From: Tautonia sociabilis
GTDB taxonomy: Bacteria > Planctomycetota > Planctomycetia > Isosphaerales > Isosphaeraceae
Length of the DNA: 64,000 nucleotides
Assembly: GCF_003977685.1 (NCBI RefSeq)
Contig: NZ_RYZH01000019.1
Span: forward strand, 1 to 64,000
Reading direction: 5' to 3'
The position numbers were made by a program, and so were the translations under genes. Of the stretch, positions 52,756 to 64,000 are shown piece by piece; the first letter of the stretch is position 1, and every line of letters starts with the position of its first letter. The notes under the pieces were generated by a model. That model searched no databases, was not told the origin of the DNA, and saw only the letters and a program-made list of their open reading frames with translations.

Positions 52756-53774
52756 CCACCTCCCCGTCGAGTGCCCTCGGGAACCGTCCGATGCGCCGAA
52801 CCACCGTCCTCGCCGTCGCCGTCCTGATCGCGCTGGCCGGCCTGCTGGCCGCGGCGCGATCGGTCGTCGTGGCCGACGAGGCCAGCTACGTGCTCGTCAC
52901 CAGTTTCGGCCGCCCGGTCGCGCTCTACGGCGACGACCCCGGCGAGTCGGGCCCTCATGTCAAATGGCCCTGGCAGGGAACCTGGGTGATCGACCGTCGA
53001 CTCCGCTCCTTCGACGCGACACCGAGGGAGGTCATCACCGCGGACAAGAAGAACTTGGAGGTCGCCGGCTTCGTCGCCTGGAAGGTGGCCGATCCGGTCG
53101 CCTTCCTCCGCGCCGCCGGCTCGGCCGAGGCGGCCGAGGCACGGCTGGAGGAACGGATCGCCTCGGCGTTGAGCGACGCCCTCGGCCGCCGAGAGCTAGC
53201 GAGCCTGGCCTCAACGGACGACTCGGTCTGGGCGCTCGACGAGGTGACGGAGGAGATCCGAGGAGCGGTCGCCCAGCCCGCCCGGGAGGAGCTGGGGATC
53301 GAGGTGGTCGTGGTCCGCCTCCGCCGGTTCAACCACCCGCTGGAGGTCCGCCCGGCGGTCTTCGACGTGATCCGGAGCGAGCGCCGGCAGGTGGCGGCCC
53401 AGCTCCGGGCCGACGGCGAGGCCCAGGCCCGGGCGATCCGAAGCAAGGCCGACCGCGAGCGAGAGGCGATCCTCGCCGAGGCGGACGCCGAGGCCGAGCG
53501 GATCCGGGCCTCCGGCGAGGCCGAGGCGACCCGCCTCCTGAACGAGGCGCATGCCGTCGACCCGAGCTTCGCCGAGTTCCTTCGCACCCTGGAGACATAC
53601 CGGGCGCTGCTCGACGGCCGGGCGACGGTCGTCCTCTCCTCCGACAGCCCGCTGCTGAGACTCCTGCACGAGGGACCGAGCACCGAGTTGCTCGCGCCCG
53701 CCTCGCCTCCCGCCTCGGCCTCGGCCGAACCCCCCGAGCGCCCATCGCCGACTGGATCGGGGGGAGGCGACTGA
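52752..53774 (+). CDS. SPFH-domain membrane protein (HflC-like)
   Basis: A 340-residue protein whose ATG (52752) overlaps the preceding stop. A single N-terminal membrane helix (VLAVAVLIALAGLLAAARSVVV) precedes the band 7 domain: DEASYVLVTSFGRPVALYGDD, then FDATPREVITADKKNLEVAGFVAWKV and LGIEVVVVRLRRFNHP. This is the HflC pattern, in which HflC and HflK form a cage around FtsH protease. A helical, Ala/Glu/Arg-rich coiled coil (about 215-285, REAILAEADAEAERIRASGEA) and a Pro-rich tail follow. Part of an overlapping three-gene unit with the ATPase fusion and the next gene. Confidence 0.85.
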   Translation: MTTSPSSALGNRPMRRTTVLAVAVLIALAGLLAAARSVVVADEASYVLVTSFGRPVALYGDDPGESGPHVKWPWQGTWVIDRRLRSFDATPREVITADKKNLEVAGFVAWKVADPVAFLRAAGSAEAAEARLEERIASALSDALGRRELASLASTDDSVWALDEVTEEIRGAVAQPAREELGIEVVVVRLRRFNHPLEVRPAVFDVIRSERRQVAAQLRADGEAQARAIRSKADREREAILAEADAEAERIRASGEAEATRLLNEAHAVDPSFAEFLRTLETYRALLDGRATVVLSSDSPLLRLLHEGPSTELLAPASPPASASAEPPERPSPTGSGGGD

Positions 53775-54727
53775 TGCGACGCTTCGTCCTCGTCGTCGTC
53801 CTGCTCGTCTCGGGGTGGGCCGTCCTCTCGTCGGCGGGCCTGGTGGCCGTCAAGCCGGGAGAGGTGGCCGTGGTTCGCCGCCTGGGCCGGTTCGAGGGCC
53901 GGCCGAGAGGTCCGGGGCTCCACTGGGTGCTCCCAGTGGGGATCGACCGCGTCGACCGGGTGCGGACGGACGAGGTCCGCCGGCTGGTCGTCGGCCTCTC
54001 CGGGGTGCCGGGGCCCGAGGACGCCCCTGGGGAGGGCGAATTCCTCTCGGGGGACCTGAACCTGATCCGGGCCGAGGCGGTGGTCCAGTACCGAGCGAGC
54101 GACCCGGTCGCCTTCTCCCTGGCGGGGGATCGCGTTGAGCCCCTGCTGGCCGGGCTGGGGGAATCGGCGCTGGCGAGCGCCCTGGCCCGGCGGGGGATCG
54201 ACGAGGCGATGCTCGACGGTCGGTCGGCGGTGGCCGACGAGGTCCAGCGGGAGCTGTCGGAATCGGTCGATCGGCTCGGCCTCGGCGTGGCGATCCTCGG
54301 GGTCAGCCTCACCGGCGCCCAGCCGCCGGAGGAGGTCCGCCCGGACTTCGCCGCGACCCAGGCCGCCCGGAGCGAGGCCGAGGCCCGGATCCGGGAGGCC
54401 CAGGGGCATGCCGACCGAGTCCTGGGGACCGTCTCCTCCGAGTCGGCCGCGGTCCTCGACCGCGCCCACGCCGCCGCCGATCGCTCGGTCGCCCTTGCCC
54501 GAGCCCGGGCCGATCGCTTCCGGTCGCTCGCGGCCGAACTGGGCGATTCCCGGTCGTTGACCGTGCTCCGACTGTATCAGGAGGCGCTGACGTCTTCCCT
54601 GCCCCGGGTCGGTCGGACGATCGTCCTCGAACCCGACGAGCCGCTCGACCTGAGCCTGCTCGGCGCGTCGGGACCAGCCGAGGCCCCTCGGAACCCTCCT
54701 CCGACGGAAGGGCCTGCCTCCCCGTAG
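53774..54727 (+). CDS. Second SPFH-domain membrane protein (HflK-like)
   Basis: A 317-residue protein whose ATG shares the A of the preceding stop (TGATG). Membrane helix at about 4-22 (FVLVVVLLVSGWAVLSS), then LVAVKPGEVAVVRRLGRFEG and PGLHWVLPVGIDRVDRVRTDEVRRL, the HflK-type SPFH start, also resembling the C-terminal domain of the ATPase fusion. LNLIRAEAVVQYRASDPVAF and LGLGVAILGVSLTGAQPPEEV follow as in HflK. The C-terminal half is coiled-coil-like with a Pro-rich end. Close coupling suggests a complex of three SPFH chains, one carrying the metal pump. FtsH itself is not in the window. Confidence 0.85.
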   Translation: MRRFVLVVVLLVSGWAVLSSAGLVAVKPGEVAVVRRLGRFEGRPRGPGLHWVLPVGIDRVDRVRTDEVRRLVVGLSGVPGPEDAPGEGEFLSGDLNLIRAEAVVQYRASDPVAFSLAGDRVEPLLAGLGESALASALARRGIDEAMLDGRSAVADEVQRELSESVDRLGLGVAILGVSLTGAQPPEEVRPDFAATQAARSEAEARIREAQGHADRVLGTVSSESAAVLDRAHAAADRSVALARARADRFRSLAAELGDSRSLTVLRLYQEALTSSLPRVGRTIVLEPDEPLDLSLLGASGPAEAPRNPPPTEGPASP

Positions 54728-55070
54728 GCGTCGGCGATCGATCCGGGAGCATCCGGCTCGGGAGGGCAACCGCTTTGGGACGGCCCTCCCTTGCCGGTTG
54801 GTTTCCCTCGGGCCGGGGGACCAACAGGCCGGGAACTCGATCTGACCGAAGCGCAGGCACCCCCGACCGGGGCGGGCGCGCGTCGAGACGATCGGTCGGT
54901 TGACACGAGGGGGTGGGCGTCCGAGAATCCCCGGTAGGGTCCCTTCATGGGCGCATGGCAACCGGCTCAAGCGGGCCGACTCGACCCGAACCGACCCCGA
55001 CGCGGCCCGCCCCGCCCATCCTGAACGCGACGTCGACTCCGACCCGACCGCTCGACGGAGACCGCCACCG
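54728..55070. other. Intergenic region before the TolQ-like gene
   Basis: About 340 bases with no supported gene. It contains GACCCGAACCGACCCC-type short repeats and probably the promoter of the energiser operon. Confidence 0.4.
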
Positions 55071-55994
55071 ATGCCGATCCCGATCCCCGGTCCGAACCCG
55101 ATCCCCAAGGGGCGTCTCCTGGCCCGATTCCTGATGGCGGCGTTCCTGGCCGCGCCGGTCGTGGCGCTGGGTCTCGGTATCCTGGATCCGGCCCCGGCTC
55201 TCGCCCAGGACGGGGAGGCCGCTCCCCCTCCCCCCGAGCCCGAGGACGCTCCGGCCCCCGAGGCCGTCCCCGCCCCCGAGCCGGAGCCGACGGCCGAGCC
55301 GGCGCCGGCCGGGACGACGTCTTCCGGCCCAACGCGGTCCAAGTCCGGCCTGCAGTGGTTCATCGAGTCATCGGGCATCATCGGCGGGCTGATCATCATC
55401 CTGTCGATCACGATGGTGGCCATGATCATCCGCCTGTTCCTGGAGTTCCGGCTCAAAGAGGCGGTGCCGCCGAACCTGGTCGATCTGCTGGACAACGCGA
55501 TCCGGGAGAAGAAGTTCCAGGAAGCCTACGACGCCTGCCGGGACGACACGTCCTTCCTCGCCCGGCTCGTCCGGACCGGCGTGGCGAACATGCCCAACGG
55601 CCGGGCCGAGGCCAAGGAGGCGATGAACGCGACGGCCGAGGAGATCGTCGTCGACATGGAGTCGAAGAACAGCTACCTCGGGACCATCGGCACCATCGCC
55701 CCGATGCTCGGCCTACTGGGCACGGTGCTCGGCATGATCCTGGCCTTCCAGGATCTGGCGACGGTCGAGGGCGTGCAGGTGGATCCGACCAAGCTGGCCG
55801 GCAACATCTCGCTGGCACTGGTGACGACGTTCGAGGGGCTGATCGTCTCCGTGCCGGCCATCTTCTTCTTCGCCTTCTTCCGCAACCGGATCATCTTCAT
55901 CGCCACCGAGACGACCAAGATCGCCGACCGGACGATCTCCGCCTTCTGGCAGGCCGCCAAGCAGCAGCAAGGCGTGACCCGAACGGCCACCTGA
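55071..55994 (+). CDS. MotA/TolQ/ExbB proton-channel protein
   Basis: A 307-residue inner-membrane protein, energiser of Tol or TonB-type systems. Start ATG 55071 with GGAG about 10 bases upstream. A signal-like segment ([31 protein letters not shown]) and a Pro/Glu-rich stretch (about 50-90) come before three membrane helices: [20 protein letters not shown], the [25 protein letters not shown] family motif, and [25 protein letters not shown]. The periplasmic extension at the N-terminus is often seen in planctomycete MotA/TolQ proteins. Followed by two TolR/ExbD genes, so the three form an energiser complex; the outer-membrane partner is not here. Confidence 0.92.
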   Translation: MPIPIPGPNPIPKGRLLARFLMAAFLAAPVVALGLGILDPAPALAQDGEAAPPPPEPEDAPAPEAVPAPEPEPTAEPAPAGTTSSGPTRSKSGLQWFIESSGIIGGLIIILSITMVAMIIRLFLEFRLKEAVPPNLVDLLDNAIREKKFQEAYDACRDDTSFLARLVRTGVANMPNGRAEAKEAMNATAEEIVVDMESKNSYLGTIGTIAPMLGLLGTVLGMILAFQDLATVEGVQVDPTKLAGNISLALVTTFEGLIVSVPAIFFFAFFRNRIIFIATETTKIADRTISAFWQAAKQQQGVTRTAT

Positions 55995-56048
55995 TCTCCG
56001 ACCACCCCGAGCGAGGCCCAGGCGACGCCCGAGGAGGATCGCACGATC

Positions 56049-56516
56049 ATGGCCCGACCCGTCCTGCACGACGTGAAGTATCAGCCGGACCTGACGCCCC
56101 TGCTCGACGTCGTCTTCCAGCTGATGACCTTCTTCATCATGGTTTCCAACTTCAACCAGGAAGTGTACGACCAGCGCGTCCGGCTGCCGGTGGCCGGCTC
56201 GGCCCGGCCGATCGTGGACGCGACCGAGGACAAACTCGTCCTGAACATCGACCCCGAGGGCCGGCTTCTGTTCAACAACCAGGCACTCGGCACCGAGCAA
56301 GCGATCAAGGAGATCCGCTACCAGGCCGATCTCGCCCGGCTCAATGCCGACGCCGCCGGCGTGCCGATCTCCGCCGGCGAGCCGCTGCCGACAACCATCA
56401 TCCTCCGGGCCGACCGCGAGACCCCCTTCACCGAGGTCTTCGCCCTGGTCCGCGCCTGTCAGGACGTCGGATTCACCCGCTTCGACCTCCGCGCCCTCAG
56501 CGGCCCCGCCCTCTGA
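56049..56516 (+). CDS. ExbD/TolR family biopolymer transport protein (first copy)
   Basis: A 155-residue membrane-anchored partner of the TolQ-like channel. It begins with the family motif [19 protein letters not shown], in which the Asp of LLDV carries the proton-linked residue. A single membrane helix is followed by a periplasmic domain with [20 protein letters not shown] and [28 protein letters not shown], as in TolR. ATG 56049 lies 54 bases after the channel gene. Confidence 0.93.
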   Translation: MARPVLHDVKYQPDLTPLLDVVFQLMTFFIMVSNFNQEVYDQRVRLPVAGSARPIVDATEDKLVLNIDPEGRLLFNNQALGTEQAIKEIRYQADLARLNADAAGVPISAGEPLPTTIILRADRETPFTEVFALVRACQDVGFTRFDLRALSGPAL

Positions 56517-56632
56517 TTGGCCGGCCGCCGACAGCGCCCGCCCGACCGCCTTCCCCTTCCATCGCAAGCCATCGACGATCGACCCCGGCCGACCGGGACA
56601 GCCCTCGGCCCCCCCCTCCGGAGCGGCCCCCG

Positions 56633-57097
56633 ATGCCCCGACGCCGCCAGCCCAGCGACATCGAAGTCCCCCTGACGCCGATGCTCGACGTGGCCTTCCA
56701 GTTGCTCACCTTCTTCATCCTCACGTTCAAGCCGGCTCCCCTGGAGTTGCAGTTCGACTTGAACCTGCTCCCCTCCGAGCCCCAGACGCAGCCCGAGCCC
56801 GAGCCCCCTCCCGAGGAGAGCCCCTCCGATGAACCGCCGGCGATCCGGTCGTTCCAGGTTACGCTCCTCTCGGATCCGGGTGGGAATCTCGCCGGCATCG
56901 AGCTGGAAGAGCTCCGGTTCGACAGCGTCTCCGCCCTGCGCACGAAACTCGAAGACCTGCTCCAGAACCCGGATTACGCCTTCGACCAGGCCCTGATCCG
57001 GTCGCAGCCGGACCTGCACTGGGAGCACCTCGTCGAGGTGTTGAACGTCTTCTCGGAGCTCGGCCTGACCAAGGTCAACTTCACCGAGACCCGATGA
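56633..57097 (+). CDS. ExbD/TolR family biopolymer transport protein (second copy)
   Basis: A 154-residue paralogue with the same layout: [30 protein letters not shown] at the start (Asp of MLDV), a Pro/Glu linker ([16 protein letters not shown]) and a periplasmic domain ([42 protein letters not shown]). ATG 56633 is preferred over the longer open frame, which overlaps the first copy. TolQ with two TolR-like chains suggests a heteromeric channel. Confidence 0.92.
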   Translation: MPRRRQPSDIEVPLTPMLDVAFQLLTFFILTFKPAPLELQFDLNLLPSEPQTQPEPEPPPEESPSDEPPAIRSFQVTLLSDPGGNLAGIELEELRFDSVSALRTKLEDLLQNPDYAFDQALIRSQPDLHWEHLVEVLNVFSELGLTKVNFTETR

Positions 57098-57125
57098 TCC
57101 GACCGCCGACCGCCGGGGCCTCACA

Positions 57126-58064
57126 ATGAGCCACGCCGACCCGTTCGACCTCGATGGCCGTCGCGAAGACCTGGGCCCCGGGCCGAGGCGTCGCTTCGTC
57201 GCCTGGGGACGGCGGATCGCGCTGGCGACCCTGCTGGTGCTGGTTGTCGCGATCGCCGCGCAGGGCCGTCGGCACGAGGATCACCCTCCCGCCCCGGCCC
57301 CCGCCGAGGGAGTCGGGGCTCTGCCCCCCCTGCCCCCTCCAGACGACTCGCCCGCCTTTCGGGCCATCCGGGACGAGACCCCCGTCCGATTCGCCGAGAC
57401 GGCCGCCTACGCCGAGCTGCTCGACCGGGTCCGCCGGACTCCCCCCGAGCGGCTCCGGGAGCAGGCCCGCACCGAGGTCGTCTTCTCCGACCTGCTCGCC
57501 CGCCCCGACCGATACCGCGGCCTGCCCATTCGCCTCCAGGGGACCGCCCGCCGCATCCTCCCGCTGGAGGATCTGCCCCAGTCTCTCGCCCCCCACGGCC
57601 GGCTGTACGAGGCCTGGACCTTCACCGGAGACAGCCGAGGGTATCCCTACGTGCTCGTCTTCGAGGACGCCCCCGAGGGCCTGCCGGCCGGAGACGACGT
57701 CCGCGCCTTCGTCGTCTTCCACGGCTACTTCTTCAAGCTGCTCGCCTACAACGCCGCCGACAAGCCCCGCAAGGCCCCCATGCTCATCGGGAGGATCGAG
57801 TACATCCCGGATGAGGCCGGCGCCCCGGTCCCGCCGGGCCTCGGCGGCTCCCGCCCCGTGTGGCTGCTGGCCCCCATCGCGCTGCTCGTCGCGTACCTCT
57901 TCGCCCGGACCATGACCACCGCCCGATCCCTGTTCCGCTCGACCTCCGGCCGGCGCTTCCACTCCCCTCCCCGGGAGGAGATCAGCCCCGAGGAACTCGA
58001 CGACTGGCTGCACGGCCGCTCCGAAGACCCGGACGAGCCCCCACCCGACCGCCCCCCCTCCTGA
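57126..58064 (+). CDS. Membrane protein of unknown function in the TolQ/R cluster
   Basis: A 312-residue protein with two membrane helices, one at about 27-45 (IALATLLVLVVAIAAQG) and one at about 245-262 (WLLAPIALLVAYLFARTM). Between them lies a soluble domain with FSDLLARPDRYRGLPIRLQGTARRILP and YPYVLVFEDAPEGLPAGDDVRAFVVFHGYFFKLLAY, an OB-like arrangement. The C-terminus is charged (ISPEELDDWLHGRSED). The gene starts 28 bases after the second TolR-like gene. It may be a cluster-specific partner. No known family was recognised. Confidence 0.7.
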   Translation: MSHADPFDLDGRREDLGPGPRRRFVAWGRRIALATLLVLVVAIAAQGRRHEDHPPAPAPAEGVGALPPLPPPDDSPAFRAIRDETPVRFAETAAYAELLDRVRRTPPERLREQARTEVVFSDLLARPDRYRGLPIRLQGTARRILPLEDLPQSLAPHGRLYEAWTFTGDSRGYPYVLVFEDAPEGLPAGDDVRAFVVFHGYFFKLLAYNAADKPRKAPMLIGRIEYIPDEAGAPVPPGLGGSRPVWLLAPIALLVAYLFARTMTTARSLFRSTSGRRFHSPPREEISPEELDDWLHGRSEDPDEPPPDRPPS

Positions 58065-58190
58065 TCGATCCCCCCCGCGTCGGTTCCGATCAACATCCTG
58101 TTGACCGGATCGATTCGATTCCGTTGGAATCTCCGAATTCCTTCCTCCCCGACCCGACCCGACCGAGGCCTCCTCGGGGGCCCGACCGCC

Positions 58191-58694
58191 GTGCCCAGGC
58201 CGCCCAGCCGACACCCAACCGAAGTCGAACTGGAGATCCTCAAGGTCCTCTGGGAGGAGGGCCCGAGCGAGCTCGGGACGATCCGTTCGGCGCTCCAACT
58301 GCGCCGGCCGGTGGCCAACACCACCGTGGCGACGATGCTCACGGTCATGATGGGCAAGGGGCTTGTCTCTCGGCATCGGGGGCCGAAGGGCTACCGGTGG
58401 TCCCCCTCGGTCAGCCGGGAGGCGACCTCGGCGGGCATGATCGGCACCCTGCTCGACCGCCTCTTCGACGGTTCGGCCGGCCGCATGATCGCCCAGCTCC
58501 TTGAGGCCCGTCCCCTCAGCGAGCGGGATCGGGACGAGATCCGGAGGCTCCTCGACCGCTCCGCGACGGGAGCCCCGGCCCACGAGGGGGGGGCCGGCTC
58601 GGTCGTCGGCGCCAGGGCGATGCGCCACGTTCCCGGGGGTCAGGACGCGGCCGCGATCGGGGCACCCCGGCGTGCCGGCGGAGTCCGGAAATGA
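58191..58694 (+). CDS. BlaI/MecI/CopY-type transcriptional repressor
   Basis: A 167-residue winged-helix repressor starting at GTG 58191. The DNA-binding domain is PRPPSRHPTEVELEILKVLWEEGPSELGTI with VANTTVATMLTVMMGKGLVSRHRGPKGYRW, the BlaI signature; a dimerisation tail follows. BlaI proteins are usually paired with a BlaR1/M56 sensor protease cut when a signal arrives. No BlaR is found next to it, so it either acts with a distant sensor or lost it. About 125 bases after the TolQ/R cluster. Control of that cluster would be a reasonable but unproven role. Confidence 0.88.
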   Translation: MPRPPSRHPTEVELEILKVLWEEGPSELGTIRSALQLRRPVANTTVATMLTVMMGKGLVSRHRGPKGYRWSPSVSREATSAGMIGTLLDRLFDGSAGRMIAQLLEARPLSERDRDEIRRLLDRSATGAPAHEGGAGSVVGARAMRHVPGGQDAAAIGAPRRAGGVRK

Positions 58695-58978
58695 CGCGCC
58701 AGGCCCCCTCGGCCGATCCCTCGGAACCGGCTGCCCGTCGTCCCCGGCGGATCCGTCCGGCAGAAGGTGCAGCGGCTGGGAGCGCTGCTCCGAGACGCGA
58801 GCCGTCCTCGATACGCCGCGGGAGGCCAGTCCTCGAGCGCCCCCGAGGCGGCCGTCCCTTGCCCTCGCCGATCGGCCTCCGGCGTGTTAGGCTACCGAGC
58901 CGTCCCGAGGGGAAGATCGCGACCCGGCCGGGGGACGGGACGCAGGGGCCGGGTCGAGTCGATCGGGGATCCCGAGCG
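58695..58978. other. Region between the repressor and EVE genes without a supported gene
   Basis: About 280 bases. The EVE gene's open frame extends back to 58691 but the extra sequence is Arg/Pro-rich and not protein-like. Confidence 0.4.
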
Positions 58979-59485
58979 ATGGCCTACTGGCTGTTCAAAT
59001 CCGAGCCGGATTGCTTCTCCTTCGCGGACCTGATGGCCGCCCCCGAGCGCTCGACCGGCTGGGACGGCGTGCGCAACTACCAGGCCCGGAACTTCCTCCG
59101 AGACCAGGTGAGGCGAGGCGACCTCGTCCTCTTCTACCACTCCAACGCCAATCCCCCCGGCATCGCCGGCATCGCCGAGGTCGTTCGCGAGGCCCACCCC
59201 GACCCCACGGCCTTCGACCCCCAGGCCGACCACTACGACCCCAAGAGCGACCCCGACAACCCCATCTGGTTCCAGGTCAGTATCCGAGCCGTCCGCCCCG
59301 TCGAGCCCCCCTTGACGCTTCCCCAGCTCCGCGCCGAGCCCCGCCTCGACGGCCTGGAGCTGCTGCGCAAGGGGAGCCGCCTGTCCGTCATGCCGGTGAG
59401 CGCCGACCACTGGGCCGTCATCGAGGAGATGATCGGGCTCACCGCTCCCCAGCCGAAGTCGAAGACCCGGCGGAAGCCGGCCTGA
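58979..59485 (+). CDS. EVE domain protein
   Basis: A 168-residue protein of the PUA-like EVE family, thought to bind modified bases in DNA or RNA. ATG 58979 begins AYWLFKSEPDCFSFADLMA (the K-x-E-P motif of the family). It continues with GWDGVRNYQARNFLRDQVRRGDLVLFYHSNANPPGIAGIAEV, which matches the characteristic base-pocket loop. Length is normal (about 150-170). No neighbour tells which nucleic acid is bound. Confidence 0.93.
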   Translation: MAYWLFKSEPDCFSFADLMAAPERSTGWDGVRNYQARNFLRDQVRRGDLVLFYHSNANPPGIAGIAEVVREAHPDPTAFDPQADHYDPKSDPDNPIWFQVSIRAVRPVEPPLTLPQLRAEPRLDGLELLRKGSRLSVMPVSADHWAVIEEMIGLTAPQPKSKTRRKPA

Positions 59486-59681
59486 GCCTCCGGCTCGGGA
59501 TCGATCGCCGACTCGAGCCGAGACGACGGCCGGCCGACCGAGCCCGGCGGTGATCCCCCGGCCCCTCGCCTTCCCGCCCGATCGCTCCCCCGGGACGAAT
59601 CCCCTCCCGATTGTCGGCGATCTGGCACCGGCCGGCATCCAACCGCCAATCACCTTCCCTCGAACCTCCCGGAGCCCTCCC

Positions 59682-60065
59682 ATGGCTCGCATCGAGCATG
59701 TCGCCCTCTTCGCCGCCGACCCGCACGCGCTGAAGGAGTTCTACATCGACGCCTTCGGCCTCCGCCTGGTCCTCGACAACAGCAAGGCGACGCCCCCCGG
59801 CTACTTCCTCGCCGATGACGCTGGCGTGGCCGTCGAGCTGATCGGCCGACCGGAGGGGATCGAGGCGGGAGACACGAGGTACATGTGCCACATCGCCTTC
59901 CTCGTCGACGACGTGGCCGCCTCCCGGGCCGAGCTGGAGGCGAAGGGCGTGGTCTTCGAGCAGGACACGGCCGTCGACAACGAGTCGATGACCACCGCCT
60001 TCTTCCGGGATCCCGAGGGGAACAGGCTTCAGATCATCAAGCGGCCGAAGCCGCTCGTCTCCTGA
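59682..60065 (+). CDS. VOC-family protein (glyoxalase/bleomycin resistance fold)
   Basis: A 127-residue protein from ATG 59682 (GGAG about 9 bases upstream). It has the paired beta-alpha-beta-beta-beta modules: MARIEHVALFAADPHALKEFYIDAFGLRLVLDN and YMCHIAFLVDDVAASRAELEAKG, with His6, Glu58-like (VAVELIG) and FFRDPEGNRLQIIK as probable metal ligands. Could be a glyoxalase, dioxygenase or resistance protein. Length fits a single-chain VOC monomer that dimerises. Confidence 0.88.
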   Translation: MARIEHVALFAADPHALKEFYIDAFGLRLVLDNSKATPPGYFLADDAGVAVELIGRPEGIEAGDTRYMCHIAFLVDDVAASRAELEAKGVVFEQDTAVDNESMTTAFFRDPEGNRLQIIKRPKPLVS

Positions 60066-60089
60066 GCCGACGGCCCGAGGCCGGTTCGC

Positions 60090-62837
<2,748 letters not shown>

Positions 62838-63085
62838 CAGATCCTCCGGGTGATCCATCGGGTCGTTCCGGAGTCCTCATGGTATCCGTCGCGGCCCCTC
62901 CTGGCGACGGCCACCGGGCCGATTCCGGGATCGATCGGCTCCCGACCGATTCCGGCCGCCCCCTCGAAAGATCCGGTCGACCCCGGGACCGATCCCCGGC
63001 TGGTTGCACACCCCGGACGGCTCGGTTAGGGTCGCTCGGAGGATGTCGCCGTCCCCCCGACTCGAATCTTGAGGGGCTTCGGACC

Positions 63086-64000
63086 ATGCTCGTCGGACCG
63101 CTCATCTTGCTCGGAATGGCCTCGGCCGGTCCGACGGCCGACGAGCCCTTCGACCGGGTTTCCGCCATCCTCGAATCCCGATGCGTCCACTGCCACGGTG
63201 GAGACCGGCCGAAGGGGGGGCTTTCCTTGGAATCGCGCGCCGGGCTCCTCGAAGGAGGGCTCTCCGGGCCCGCGCTGGACGAGGACGATCCCGAGGTCAG
63301 CCCGCTGCTCGACGCCGTCTCCGGTGACGAGCCGCTGATGCCTCCCGAGGGGGACCCCCTGGCTCCCGAACAGGTCGAGGCGATCCGGGAATGGCTGATC
63401 GCGGGGGCCCCGTGGCCTGATCGGGTGACGCTCCAGGACCGCCGCTTCGACGTCCCCTGGTGGTCGCTCTCCCCCCTGACCCGCCCGGAGATCCCTTCGG
63501 TGCGAGCGACCGAGGGGATCCGGAACCCGATCGACGCCTTCATCCGCTCCCGACTCGAGGCCGAGGGGCTGGCTCCCTCCCCCGAGGCCGACCGCCGCAC
63601 CCTCATCCGCCGCCTGACCTTCGACCTGCTCGGCCTGCCGCCGACCCCCGAGGAGATCGACGCCTTCCTCGCCGACGATCACCCGGACGCCTACGATCGG
63701 CTCGTCGACCGCCTGCTCGCCTCCCCCCGATACGGCGAGCGCCGGGCCCGGCGATGGCTCGACCTGGTCCACTTCGCGGACACCCACGGCTACGACAAGG
63801 ACAAGCGGCGACCGAACGCCTGGCCCTACCGCGACTATGTCATCCGATCGTTCAACCGCGACCTCCCCTACCCCCGATTCATCCGAGCGCAGATCGCCGG
63901 CGACGTCCTCTTCCCCGGGGATCCCGACGGCATCATCGCGACCGGCTTCATCGCCGCCGGGCCCTGGGACTTCGTCGGCCACGTCGAGCTGCGCGAGGGG
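63086..64000 (+). CDS. Planctomycete-type cytochrome c / DUF1549 protein (3' end outside window)
   Basis: A frame from ATG 63086 (GAGGGG 9 bases upstream) stays open to the right edge, 305 codons, so it is truncated by the window. A short signal peptide (LVGPLILLGMASAGPTA) is followed by ESRCVHCHGG, a CxxCH heme-binding motif, then DPLAPEQVEAIREWLIAGAPWP. After about residue 145, IDAFIRSRLEAEGLAPSPEADRRTLIRRLTFDLLGLPPTPEEI and YDRLVDRLLASPRYGERRARRWLDL are the DUF1549 signature, normally followed by DUF1553. Such secreted proteins are abundant in planctomycetes and often sit next to a DUF1501 gene. The role is unknown, possibly in extracellular polysaccharide breakdown. Confidence 0.92.
   Translation, partial: MLVGPLILLGMASAGPTADEPFDRVSAILESRCVHCHGGDRPKGGLSLESRAGLLEGGLSGPALDEDDPEVSPLLDAVSGDEPLMPPEGDPLAPEQVEAIREWLIAGAPWPDRVTLQDRRFDVPWWSLSPLTRPEIPSVRATEGIRNPIDAFIRSRLEAEGLAPSPEADRRTLIRRLTFDLLGLPPTPEEIDAFLADDHPDAYDRLVDRLLASPRYGERRARRWLDLVHFADTHGYDKDKRRPNAWPYRDYVIRSFNRDLPYPRFIRAQIAGDVLFPGDPDGIIATGFIAAGPWDFVGHVELREG

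Overview
The window looks like chromosome of a high-GC planctomycete, most likely close to the Isosphaeraceae. The supporting marks are two DUF1559 pilin-like secreted proteins, a Ser/Thr kinase with the planctomycete-style DWG and RY-x-SARALADDL motifs, a Planctomycete-type cytochrome c/DUF1549 protein running off the right edge, an L9 protein with an N-terminal extension, and an aspartate kinase with four ACT domains. Lineage is inferred from gene content only.

Layout. 0.5-9.8 kb: a large GH38-like protein, a big MscS channel, a small secreted protein, a two-domain rhodanese, a small lipoprotein and a membrane-anchored TPR protein. 10-20.6 kb: DUF1559 proteins and lipoproteins between housekeeping enzymes (FGGY sugar kinase, cofactor-independent phosphoglycerate mutase, aspartate kinase, argininosuccinate synthase). 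20.7-31.7 kb: an almost unbroken minus-strand block with a Ser/Thr kinase-sensor gene interrupted by one in-frame TAG, D-aminoacyl-tRNA deacylase, asparagine synthetase, a nitrilase-family hydrolase with a possible overlapping small gene, a thioredoxin/PDZ protein, a methyltransferase, DedA and a solitary ModA. 31.9-36.7 kb (plus strand): an ExeA-like membrane ATPase, an XPB-like helicase and a methyltransferase. 36.9-42.9 kb (minus strand): the replication/translation cluster rplY-pth-rpsF-ssb-rplI-dnaB, preceded by a HAD phosphatase.

43.1-49.66 kb: a compact integrated element of about 6.5 kb. It is bounded by a 25-bp perfect direct repeat and carries a divergent tyrosine integrase, an HK97-type major capsid protein, a P27-type small terminase subunit, a primase-polymerase-like replication protein and an excisionase-like HTH protein. 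No large terminase, portal or protease is visible, so it resembles a phage satellite or a much reduced prophage. It inserted in the first codons of a P-type ATPase gene and supplies a replacement start whose first codons differ only synonymously from the displaced originals. TGGTACA repeats at both ends look like integrase arm sites.

49.6-54.7 kb: the target gene is itself unusual, a P1B-type metal ATPase fused to an HflK-like SPFH domain, followed with overlapping stops and starts by two more SPFH genes. 55-58.7 kb: a TolQ-TolR-TolR energiser, a membrane protein of unknown function and a BlaI-type repressor. 59-64 kb: EVE-domain and VOC proteins, a Pat-like acyl-CoA synthetase/GNAT fusion, and the truncated cytochrome gene.

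No rRNA, tRNA or CRISPR array was recognised.
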